A DNA stretch of 41,343 bases from Nanobdellota archaeon (GTDB taxonomy: Archaea; Nanobdellota; Nanobdellia; CSSed11-243R1), in contig JAGGWW010000030.1 in NCBI GenBank assembly GCA_021163365.1, positions 1-41,343 on the forward strand. The letters are read 5' to 3'. Both the position numbers and the translations under genes were made by a program. Positions 1-8,405 of this stretch are shown piece after piece; position 1 is the stretch's first letter; every line of letters starts with the position of its first letter. The notes under the pieces were generated by a model. That model saw only the letters and a list, made by a program, of their open reading frames with translations. It ran no database searches and had not been told where the DNA came from.

Positions 1-539
1 GATGAGAATTTATTTATTAGATATGTTGTCATCAACATTATCATGTTCGACATTCTTAGTGATTTTAAAAATAGCTTGGCATTATCACTTAAATTTGCAT
101 TTGATAGTATAGCAGCTAGTGTAACTATTCCCATTCCAATGGGTATGTAGTAGTAAATCAAGTTATGTGCTTCTTTTGGTGTAAGAATTCCATCTTTTGT
201 GTTGTTGTATTCTGTTGTTTTTATATTTCTACGGATTGCTGTTTCCACAATTTTTGGCATATCTCCTTCGTATTCAATCCACATTCTACCATTATCTAAT
301 TCTAAAAGGTAATGGTTATTTCCCAAATCTTTATAATTTGTTATGTAGATGGTTGATTGAAAAAGTGGTGCTTTGTAAACTTTATTTCCATGCATGTCGT
401 ACAAATTTTTAGAATCACAAGATAAATGAAGTTCTCCATACACCTGGCTATATATCTTTTTCTTTGGCTTTATTTTCTTTGGTTTAAATGCACTACTTAT
501 GTCAATTTTTATCTTTTTACTGTTAATCTTCCATGTCAA
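1..539 (-). CDS. Hypothetical membrane-anchored protein, partial (C-terminus runs off the window)
   Basis: Continuous minus-strand reading frame not in the ORF track. TTG start at 539 preceded by AAGGTGAT Shine-Dalgarno. Translation LTWKINSKKIKIDISSAFKPKK...YYYIPIGMGIVTLAAILSNANLSDNAK... has a C-terminal hydrophobic segment. It continues the operon of 545-6519. Confidence 0.7.
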   Translation of the reverse strand, partial: MTWKINSKKIKIDISSAFKPKKIKPKKKIYSQVYGELHLSCDSKNLYDMHGNKVYKAPLFQSTIYITNYKDLGNNHYLLELDNGRMWIEYEGDMPKIVETAIRRNIKTTEYNNTKDGILTPKEAHNLIYYYIPIGMGIVTLAAILSNANLSDNAKLFLKSLRMSNMIMLMTTYLINKFS

Positions 540-544
540 ATTTA

Positions 545-1069
545 TCACCTTGTAGCGCTCTTAATTGAATCAATATTTTTTTTAACTGAATTAGTTAGAA
601 CATATCCTATACTTTTCCTTGCAATATACCACCCAAAGAGCAACCCTACTGTAATATCCCCTCTTCCATAAAAAAGTGCACTTATACCACCAGCAACCAT
701 CATTGACCAACTTGTTACTAAGGTTGCTAAGTTTGTAAATTCCAATGACTTTGGGTACACTATATCTTCAATTGTTTCATCGCTTGGCTTTTCTCCGAAT
801 GAAATTGCTTTTCCACCCTTTACTAAGTAAAGTTCTTTTTTACCATTGTTATATCCTATGAATAATCTTCCTCTTGTTGGATAAGCTTCTATCCATTCAA
901 CCTTATCAAATGTTAAGTTAATTGGTTTTGCTTTGTAAATCGGCGCTTCTTTTCCATTTTTAAGTATGACTTTCCCTATTTTTTTCTTAAAATCATAGTC
1001 AATTTTACCAACAAGGCTGTTTTTATACGCTTCATTTAATATTTTTTGCTTCTTTTTTTCCTTGTTCAT
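545..1069 (-). CDS. Hypothetical protein with C-terminal hydrophobic segments
   Basis: 174-aa ORF; ATG overlaps the stop of the upstream vWA gene; hydrophobic stretches near LATLVTSWSMMVAGGISALFYG and ITVGLLFGWYIA. Confidence 0.75.
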   Translation of the reverse strand: MNKEKKKQKILNEAYKNSLVGKIDYDFKKKIGKVILKNGKEAPIYKAKPINLTFDKVEWIEAYPTRGRLFIGYNNGKKELYLVKGGKAISFGEKPSDETIEDIVYPKSLEFTNLATLVTSWSMMVAGGISALFYGRGDITVGLLFGWYIARKSIGYVLTNSVKKNIDSIKSATR

Positions 1070-3240
1070 GTTTTTTCACCTTTGTATTCTATTAACATTT
1101 GTCCTAATTTATCAGAAATTTCATTTACTCTTGTAACAGTGTAATAGCGAAGATTATTTACCTTTGTTTGTAAATTATTCAATCTGCTCCCAAGCGAAGT
1201 CATACCACCAATTTCTATAAATACAATAGAATTGTTTGGTTTGTTTGCTAGGTTTAATATATAATTTACTGCGTATTCAATGTTTGAGAAAGGCCCTTGA
1301 TTAAAGCTTCCATCTGTAATAAATGCATATAATGTCTTACCTTCTCTTTTTTTTCTTTCTGCATCTTCAATAGCAGACACATCTAACCCAGTCATACCAT
1401 CTTGGATTAGATGAAGAACATTCATTAATTGTGTTCCTGGATTAAATCCTTTTTTAATATCTATAAAATCGCTGCTTATTGTTGCTGATGAGAAATTAAT
1501 TATTTTAACATTTGTTGATGTTTCCATTAACTCATTAGCTTTAGTTAATCCTTTAAACAAGCCATAAACAACTCTACATAGTAAATCATATTTTGAACCA
1601 TTTCCAACATAATTTGGACCACCCATGCTACCAGATGAATCTATTAAAAGCACAAAGTTATCTGGTGTTTCTATTCCAACAGACACTTTTCTATGTACTT
1701 TTATAGGATCCTCAACCCAAATATATTCATTTAGTTCATATATTTTTTCAGCAGGTGGTTTATCAGGTGTTAAATCAACAAGAATTGGATGCTCGTATCC
1801 AAATTCTTCTTGTAATTCATTTATTTCATTTAAGTCTAATTCCATTAAATCTTCAACATTTATAACCTTACTATTTACTTTTTCAACATGTATGTCTTTT
1901 CCAACGTCTTTTGTTTCAAATTGTGATTGCGGAGACAATATGTCTAATTCTTTTGCATTTCTCATATAAAACTCAAATATTGCTTTTTCACTCATTTTTT
2001 TAGCAGTATCGCCTTTGTGCGGTTTGCTCCAGTCTTCTTCATTAGCTAATTCTTGAAGAAGTTCGTTTGCTTCTTCTTCTGATAGTCCTTCTAATATATT
2101 TTCTAATACATCACTTGCATCTACAGCTTGTCCAGCACCTTCATTAGCAGCATCTCTTTGTGGAGAACGTGTTGTTGGAATCAAGTCTGCAAAAGGTTTT
2201 ATATATCCTTTTATTGCATTATATCTTGTTTGCTCGTTTTTAAACAAAAGATAAATTGTTTTTGCTACTATCTTTTTTGCCTCTAGATATACGCTATTGT
2301 CTCCGATATTATTAAACATTATTTCAATTGCATTGTAGTATTCCTTTTCGTTTATCCCTAAAGATTTTAAAACATTCTTGTCCTGCTCGGATAGCATGTT
2401 TATGAAGATTTCTTTTTCTCTTTGTTTCATATTCCAATCAGCTAATCCATTTTCTTTTATTTTATCTTCAAATAAATTGTATTCTTTTGTTCTTAAATCT
2501 TCATCATCTACGAACAACATAACATACGGAATTCTACTTAAAGAGTAAATAATTGTTGCTAGTTTTTCATCATCTTCCTTATTTCTTAATTTGCGTCTTG
2601 GGGTGCTTATTTCAATAACATGGTATATCATCATTACCCCATCTGTTAGTTTTTTGTTTTTATATCCTCTATTACTGAATGAGTCTTCCAAGATTTCCTC
2701 AAGCTTATCATTTTCAATACTACTTGTTCTTGCATAAAAGCACGTGTCATCTATCATATCAAGTACCATGTTTTCTGCATTTGCAGCTTTTTTGATTGCT
2801 GTTGGTTTCCTTATACCTGTTTCAATTATTCCATTAAATATTGCTTGATCTATGCGTTTTCTATCTGATTTACTGTATGGTGCATCCAGTGGGTGTCCTA
2901 ATTCATGAAAATGAGCATACACTAATACATCTAACAATAACTTGTCTATATCTTCTTTTTTTTGAATTTCATACAAAGGTGCAATTTTTTTCTCAAAAGA
3001 CTGATAAACTTTTTTTGGTTCAAATATTAAGGTGTGCATTGTTTTTCCATCTTCATCTATGTAAAACTGCCATATTGTATTGGGACTAATCTTTTTAGAA
3101 GGATCGGGATTTTTATCTATTTTAATATCTGAGAAAAGAGGGAATCTTTTTGAAACAGCACCCCTCCATATTTCTTCTGATTCATCAAGTGCTTGCATTA
3201 CAACATTTTCTTTTTTAACTTTGCTTATCATTATCTCCAC
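1066..3240 (-). CDS. von Willebrand factor A domain protein with N-terminal zincin-like HExxH motif
   Basis: 724-aa ORF; MIDAS motif FVLLIDSSGSMGG and FITDGSF; N-terminal YAHFHELGHPLDAP (HELGH). Architecture resembles the metallopeptidase-like plus VWA-like (DUF2201) layout. Confidence 0.85.
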   Translation of the reverse strand: MEIMISKVKKENVVMQALDESEEIWRGAVSKRFPLFSDIKIDKNPDPSKKISPNTIWQFYIDEDGKTMHTLIFEPKKVYQSFEKKIAPLYEIQKKEDIDKLLLDVLVYAHFHELGHPLDAPYSKSDRKRIDQAIFNGIIETGIRKPTAIKKAANAENMVLDMIDDTCFYARTSSIENDKLEEILEDSFSNRGYKNKKLTDGVMMIYHVIEISTPRRKLRNKEDDEKLATIIYSLSRIPYVMLFVDDEDLRTKEYNLFEDKIKENGLADWNMKQREKEIFINMLSEQDKNVLKSLGINEKEYYNAIEIMFNNIGDNSVYLEAKKIVAKTIYLLFKNEQTRYNAIKGYIKPFADLIPTTRSPQRDAANEGAGQAVDASDVLENILEGLSEEEANELLQELANEEDWSKPHKGDTAKKMSEKAIFEFYMRNAKELDILSPQSQFETKDVGKDIHVEKVNSKVINVEDLMELDLNEINELQEEFGYEHPILVDLTPDKPPAEKIYELNEYIWVEDPIKVHRKVSVGIETPDNFVLLIDSSGSMGGPNYVGNGSKYDLLCRVVYGLFKGLTKANELMETSTNVKIINFSSATISSDFIDIKKGFNPGTQLMNVLHLIQDGMTGLDVSAIEDAERKKREGKTLYAFITDGSFNQGPFSNIEYAVNYILNLANKPNNSIVFIEIGGMTSLGSRLNNLQTKVNNLRYYTVTRVNEISDKLGQMLIEYKGEKT

Positions 3241-3947
3241 TCCTCTTCATAAACTTTTTTAGATTCTTCTATTATTCTAAGAGCTGCAAAATAAATGTCA
3301 TCTGGAGCGTTGTATCTTCCTTTAGCAAGCTTTATATACATTGTTGGAAAAGATAATCTTTCTACCTCTTTCAATGCAGTAAATTTATTCTTATTATGCA
3401 TGTTTTTGGTTTCGAATTTAAATCCATCTTCGATAGCAATTTTTATCGCTGCTCCAAAAAGAGGCCTTCCCAATGTTTCACTAGAAAGCGCTAATATTGG
3501 AATACTTACTTGTGCTGGAGAGATTTCTGTATTAATTGAAGCTTCGCTAAGGGATGCTGCTAAATTGTTAATTTCGTCTTCAGGAAGTTCCTTTAATCTT
3601 CCTTCAGGAATGCCAAGCATGTAACTTAAATAAGTAATCTCTATTTCATTAACACCAGTAATTTTTTGAAATACTTTATATTGTCTATCTACACAAGGTG
3701 TAATCCTGATAAGCATATACAATGGAATCAATTTCTTTGGGTCGTTATCATATAACTTATATACGTCTGAACCAATTACGTAACTTAAACTGTCTTTAAA
3801 ACCAATAGCACCATCAACTAACATTTCTTCTAATTCATCAACTTTTCTTGGTTCAAGTGGTACGTCTTCGTCTACTTGTTTTGCACTCATATCTATTTTC
3901 ATTCCATCAGCTTTATCTTTAGGATTTGGACGAATTACTTTTGTCAT
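3231..3947 (-). CDS. Hypothetical protein of MoxR/vWA operon
   Basis: ORF with likely start MTKVIRPNPKDK at 3947, preceded by TGAGGTGGTT Shine-Dalgarno. The track's longer start at 4022 overlaps the AAA gene. Confidence 0.7.
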   Translation of the reverse strand: MTKVIRPNPKDKADGMKIDMSAKQVDEDVPLEPRKVDELEEMLVDGAIGFKDSLSYVIGSDVYKLYDNDPKKLIPLYMLIRITPCVDRQYKVFQKITGVNEIEITYLSYMLGIPEGRLKELPEDEINNLAASLSEASINTEISPAQVSIPILALSSETLGRPLFGAAIKIAIEDGFKFETKNMHNKNKFTALKEVERLSFPTMYIKLAKGRYNAPDDIYFAALRIIEESKKVYEEEWR

Positions 3948-3957
3948 TTTAACCACC

Positions 3958-5865
3958 TCATACAGGCATCCCAAGGATTCTTGGTATTCTATGTAGATAT
4001 ATTTCTGGCATTGCACGCGCATGCTTAATCTTCATATTTGTATAAACAGAATATATGATATCAATTACATCATCTTCTGTTGGATTTTGATGGCTTGCTA
4101 TTTCTTTATTTATTTCATCTTTATAATCATCCAAGAACTCAGCAAATACTGCTAAATCAGAAACAAATCTACCACCCATAAGTTTTGCTAAGTCTGTGTT
4201 CGGTCTTTTATTAATTACATTGCATTCATATGCCAACATCTTAATCATATAAGTTACGTAATCTTTGTTCCCTTCTTCATTTGCTTTTGTCACACTGTAT
4301 CTTATGCTTTTTACAATTGCTGGTAATTTTACCCCTCTTTTAGTGTCGTTTATGTTCATATAATCTTTTGACCCAAATAAATCATTTTGAAATGCATATT
4401 CAAATTCATTGTATTCATTTAACAATTCATTTACTAATGGAATTACTTTAAATGAATCTTCTATTTCTCTTGACTTACTTAAAGACACCATTGCCCATGC
4501 ATATGCAATGTCTGCTATGTTTACTGCATTGTATACATATGTACCATCTGCTTTTTCTAAATTCTTAAGGTATTCAATTGGGTTTGATGTTTTAAATGCA
4601 AACTTAATATCTCTTATTGTTTTGATTCCTTGAGCAAGTGAACCAGCTTTTGCAATGTCTGCAGGGCTCTCTTTTTGCAGATTGTTAAGTATCTCTTTAA
4701 TTCTTTTAACAGTATTAGAATCTTCGTCTATCCTATGAGAATATACAATTCTTATATTATACTTTGGCGATAATTTTCTATTTATCATATCTATTGTCTC
4801 TATCTCTTCATCTAATGTTTTTTCAAGATTATTATTCAATACAAGAGCAACAATATCACTAAATTCAAATGCAGTATATAAAACGGGGTGCTCATTTTTC
4901 TTTGAGTCTGTGATATACGCATAAATAGACAACCAATCATCTTTTAAGCTATTTAATTTCTCTCTATCTATGTTTAAATCTTCTGATAGATATCTAATGA
5001 AATTATTAAGGAAGTTTTCAAAGCGATGTGGGTTTTCTGTTGTTAAATCTATGCTTTCTCCAGCAGATACAATGTCACCAAATTCAATGATGGTCCATCT
5101 TCTTCTTTCAGCATCATCTAATGCTCTTGTTGTTAAATATCCTCCATTTTTGCTCATACCTTCATCTGGATTTATTGCTCCAACAACAAAAATCTTTTTT
5201 CTGTTGTTGTCATTATAAATAACTTCACCATTTTGATTTAATTCTGGTATAATTGGACCAAGGAGAGAACTTTTTCCTCCAATGGAAACTTCACCATCTA
5301 TTAATTGCATTTTTTCATCGTCTCTTCCACGATTTGCTTCATCTATGAACAGCATTGCAATGTTTTTTGTTTTAGTTTCATCTAAAACAGGGCGGGGATA
5401 ACCTGTTGACATATCTATTTTTGTGAAATTACCAAGTAAAGAACTGCTTCCTATGCTTCCAGCTAATCTTTTATAAACATAGCTTCCTTTAGGCAGAACA
5501 GTTTTTCCAAATGTCTTTGTTGTAATTGTTTTACCTGTACCTGTTTCACCAACCCACAAAAGAGGTATGTTTCTTAATAAAAATGCAAGTGTGATATCAA
5601 GTGCATCAAAGTCTATGCTATTTTCTTCTACTGGAAGAGCATATCCTTCAAGGGGTGTTATTGATATCTGAAATTGGTTTTCATCATATTTTAATCTAAA
5701 CAAAGGAGTTGGAAGTATTTCTTTTGAAATCTCTTCTTCTGCAGATTTAATAAAGTCAATTAATAGCACTGGGTATAATTCTTTCTCTATTTCTTTTACA
5801 CTTTTTCCCTTAAATTCTTCTTTTGTTCTTAGTTCGTTAACAATTTTTTCTAATGTGTGTGTCAT
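3958..5865 (-). CDS. MoxR-type AAA+ ATPase
   Basis: 635-aa ORF; Walker A LLWVGETGTGKTITTKTFG, Walker B AMLFIDEANRG, arginine-rich DDAERRRWTIIEFG; paired with the vWA gene downstream. Confidence 0.88.
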   Translation of the reverse strand: MTHTLEKIVNELRTKEEFKGKSVKEIEKELYPVLLIDFIKSAEEEISKEILPTPLFRLKYDENQFQISITPLEGYALPVEENSIDFDALDITLAFLLRNIPLLWVGETGTGKTITTKTFGKTVLPKGSYVYKRLAGSIGSSSLLGNFTKIDMSTGYPRPVLDETKTKNIAMLFIDEANRGRDDEKMQLIDGEVSIGGKSSLLGPIIPELNQNGEVIYNDNNRKKIFVVGAINPDEGMSKNGGYLTTRALDDAERRRWTIIEFGDIVSAGESIDLTTENPHRFENFLNNFIRYLSEDLNIDREKLNSLKDDWLSIYAYITDSKKNEHPVLYTAFEFSDIVALVLNNNLEKTLDEEIETIDMINRKLSPKYNIRIVYSHRIDEDSNTVKRIKEILNNLQKESPADIAKAGSLAQGIKTIRDIKFAFKTSNPIEYLKNLEKADGTYVYNAVNIADIAYAWAMVSLSKSREIEDSFKVIPLVNELLNEYNEFEYAFQNDLFGSKDYMNINDTKRGVKLPAIVKSIRYSVTKANEEGNKDYVTYMIKMLAYECNVINKRPNTDLAKLMGGRFVSDLAVFAEFLDDYKDEINKEIASHQNPTEDDVIDIIYSVYTNMKIKHARAMPEIYLHRIPRILGMPV

Positions 5866-6176
5866 TTCCTCACCCCATATTTTTGTAATTCTTCGAACAT
5901 TTTTGCAAGTGTTAGCTCTGCCAATCCTCTTTCAAGAGATAGCTCAACTGCCTTTGCATATCTAAGATTTAACTCAGAAATCATTTGATTGTAAGCTTCG
6001 CGCTCTTTTGGTTTTAATTGACTCATTGATTTGTGTATCTCATGTAAGATATTTGGTAATCCTCTACTAAGTTCTACTGCAGTTTCTATGTTATTTTCAT
6101 TTAAACTCTCAATTAATGAGTCGATGTTTTGTGCATAAGCTTTTATTTGTTCTTCAATTTCATTCATATACCCCAC
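5862..6176 (-). CDS. Small helical hypothetical protein
   Basis: 104-aa charged helical ORF; ATGA overlap with the AAA gene; GGTGGGGTATATG start context. Confidence 0.65.
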   Translation of the reverse strand: MGYMNEIEEQIKAYAQNIDSLIESLNENNIETAVELSRGLPNILHEIHKSMSQLKPKEREAYNQMISELNLRYAKAVELSLERGLAELTLAKMFEELQKYGVRK

Positions 6177-6198
6177 CTCTTTTAATCAAATTGCGCGA

Positions 6199-6519
6199 TT
6201 ACTTTTTGTTTACTTCTTCCTCTAATTTCTTGAGGTGTTCGCCCACTATACGGACAAATCTCTGATTCATTAGCTGAAGTGTAGTAAGATAGCCCATACG
6301 TATTGCTTTATCTTGTTCAGGGTCATCGCTGAACCTATCGTAGATTCCTATACCATATACATCGTTAAGCATTCTGTAAATTTCTTCACTTTCTTTTAGT
6401 GCACCTTTAAAATCTCCATTCTCAAGGCTAACTTCAAAAGCTTCAACACGTTTCATATATTCTTTAGCGCGTTCCATATATTCTTTCAATTCTTTATTAT
6501 CTTTTGTTTCGTACACCAT
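6199..6519 (-). CDS. Small helical hypothetical protein, first gene of MoxR/vWA operon
   Basis: 106-aa ORF; AAAAGGGGTGATAAAATG start context; divergent from the AbrB-PhoU-like gene. Confidence 0.7.
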   Translation of the reverse strand: MVYETKDNKELKEYMERAKEYMKRVEAFEVSLENGDFKGALKESEEIYRMLNDVYGIGIYDRFSDDPEQDKAIRMGYLTTLQLMNQRFVRIVGEHLKKLEEEVNKK

Positions 6520-6535
6520 TTTATCACCCCTTTTT

Positions 6536-6573
6536 GTTATTACTAAGTAGTAACTAATAGAAAGATTTATATA
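6536..6573 (-). promoter_or_regulatory. Promoter plus palindromic operator-like site A (TTACTACTTAGTAA) of the MoxR/vWA operon
   Basis: TATA-like ATATATAAATC (6563-6573) followed downstream on the minus strand by the perfect inverted repeat TTACTA-CT-TAGTAA (6540-6553). Confidence 0.5.
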
Positions 6574-6599
6574 TTATGAATATATTGTATATGATACAT

Positions 6600-7427
6600 A
6601 TGGTAACAAAAAAGATTCAAAAATCAGGGAACTCTTATTTTGTTTATCTTCCATTAAAATGGGTAAAATCAATTGGAAGCAATGAAGTTGAACTTAGTAT
6701 TAGTAAAACAGGAACATTGGAGATTTTCCCAGTTGGAGCAAAGCAAATAGCCAGTTTAAAAAAAGAAATTGTTCTTGACACAAAAGACACAGATTTAATA
6801 ATTAGAGCAATTGCTTCTCTTTATGTTGATGGTTATGATGAGTTTACAATTAGATTTAAATCAAAGCTTGAAAAAGATATTTATTCAAAGTTAATTCGCG
6901 AGTTAATTTCAAGAGGGCTTAGTCAGTATCTTGTTGATTCATCAGAAGAATATTTTTATTTTAAGATACCTTTTGGATTTTTATCTCCAATTGACTTGGG
7001 AAAGCTTTTATTAAACAAGATTTTGAAAGCCATAATCTCTATTGAAAACAATCAAAAGGACCTTGCAGCTGACTATAGAAAAGAGTATATAACTGCAACC
7101 TTAAGATTTCAAAGGCTTTATAACTCTGTTTTGCAAAAACCATTTATTTTAAAAGATTTAAAAATGTCTTCTGTTGAGTTACTTAACTTGCTTTTTGTTT
7201 TATATTTTTCAAAAGAAATAGGTGAAATCATAATAAATGAAAAAATTAATAAGCAAGATATTTTGATTTCAAAAAAACTTATAGAGTTGCTTCTTACTTT
7301 TTTAAACAATCGCGATTTTGAAAAAATTAAAGAAATTTCAAAAATCAAAAGAAAAGTAAAGCATAAAACATTATTTGTATTTTTTAAAATCATTGAAAGA
7401 ACTCTATTGAACTGGAAACTTCTATAG
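6600..7427 (+). CDS. AbrB/SpoVT-like DNA-binding plus PhoU-like regulator
   Basis: MVTKKIQKSGNSYFVYLPLKWVKSIGSNEVELSISKTGTLEIFP is a swapped-hairpin AbrB-type N-terminus followed by a PhoU-like helical region. ATG at 6600 is ~26 nt from TATA-like TTTATATATT, which suggests a leaderless start (track start 6576). Confidence 0.75.
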   Translation: MVTKKIQKSGNSYFVYLPLKWVKSIGSNEVELSISKTGTLEIFPVGAKQIASLKKEIVLDTKDTDLIIRAIASLYVDGYDEFTIRFKSKLEKDIYSKLIRELISRGLSQYLVDSSEEYFYFKIPFGFLSPIDLGKLLLNKILKAIISIENNQKDLAADYRKEYITATLRFQRLYNSVLQKPFILKDLKMSSVELLNLLFVLYFSKEIGEIIINEKINKQDILISKKLIELLLTFLNNRDFEKIKEISKIKRKVKHKTLFVFFKIIERTLLNWKLL

Positions 7428-8373
7428 GCATAACAGCTATTCCTTTTGGCACGCTTAATTTAATCTCATCTGATACTATTGTGTCTTCAGATGTGGGCTC
7501 ACCTTTATAAGCAATTTCTTGGATTTCTTCTGTTGAAAGAGGTACTACTACGATTCCTTTTTGAAAATCTGTTTGTTCAAAAGAAATGTTGTAAGCTTCT
7601 AATCCTGATTCTCTTGGCATTTTGAAATAATTATTTTTATAAGCATTTATTTCTTCTATTGCTTTTGATAGTTCTTTAGGATATTTAATTAATGTTTTTA
7701 AAAGGATGTATTTTTCAATTTCAAGCAATTTTGGATTTTTAATTGCAATTTCTGATAAATCAGCAATAAACCATCCTATGTCCCAGTAAGGATTGCCTTT
7801 TGTAATTGTTTCAGTGTCAACAAGATATATCTCGTCTGTTTCTGGATTATAAACAAAGTTTGACAATCTTGAGTCAAATATGATTGTTGTTTGTTCCCCT
7901 GTTTTATGAGATTTTAGGTTTCTTTTAGTTACAAGATTTTCCAAACCTTTGTGTTGCTTTACTTTATTTGCTGGTATTGATTGAAGCTTTAAAATATAAT
8001 CAACTGCCTTGCATACAACATTTTGCTTTTTGTTAAATGGAACATCTTCCTTTTTTAAATATTCTTCAAGGTTATATCCATTTATTTTTTCCTTTTTAAT
8101 TATATAAATCTCGCCTTCTGGTGTTTTTACTTTTCTTGTTTGGATTATTCTAGGAACATTTAATCCAAATTCCTCGAGAAGCTTTGTATTGTGTATTTCT
8201 CTTTTAAATGCGTCTTTTGGGGACTTTATGCCTTTGTAATCATTTCTTGGATATATTACTTTATAAACAAAATATTCATCTGCAAAAACCATTGAGTATG
8301 TTCCATTTGTTCCGCCATCAAGCTTAGTTTCTATTGTTGGATAAATTCCTTTAACAACGTCCTCCATATTCAT
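7390..8373 (-). CDS. Protein kinase-like / aminoglycoside phosphotransferase-fold protein
   Basis: YFVYKVIYPR (Lys), FKREIHNTKLLEEFG (Glu), TIIFDSRLSNFVYN (D-x4-N catalytic loop with H to F), YLVDTETITKGNPYWDIGWFIADL (DFG-like). Likely start MNMEDVVKG at 8373, ~25 nt from the TTTATAAATA box. Confidence 0.75.
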   Translation of the reverse strand: MNMEDVVKGIYPTIETKLDGGTNGTYSMVFADEYFVYKVIYPRNDYKGIKSPKDAFKREIHNTKLLEEFGLNVPRIIQTRKVKTPEGEIYIIKKEKINGYNLEEYLKKEDVPFNKKQNVVCKAVDYILKLQSIPANKVKQHKGLENLVTKRNLKSHKTGEQTTIIFDSRLSNFVYNPETDEIYLVDTETITKGNPYWDIGWFIADLSEIAIKNPKLLEIEKYILLKTLIKYPKELSKAIEEINAYKNNYFKMPRESGLEAYNISFEQTDFQKGIVVVPLSTEEIQEIAYKGEPTSEDTIVSDEIKLSVPKGIAVMPIEVSSSIEFFQ

Positions 8374-8375
8374 AT

Positions 8376-8405
8376 TTACTACTAAGCAGTAGTTATTTAT
8401 AAAGC
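8376..8405 (-). promoter_or_regulatory. Promoter plus operator-like site B upstream of the kinase-like gene
   Basis: TTTATAAATA box; + strand ACTACT-AAGC-AGTAGT inverted repeat between the TATA box and the predicted TSS; shares ACTAAGYAGTA with site A. Confidence 0.45.

Noticed and set aside
145-160. GTAGTAGTAAAT as a further operator copy
   Set aside because: Encodes a YYY run within the coding sequence of the 1-539 gene; no TATA context.
3231-4022. Longer 263-aa start for the operon protein at 4022
   Set aside because: Would overlap the AAA gene by 65 nt; the ATG at 3947 has a strong TGAGGTGG Shine-Dalgarno at proper spacing.
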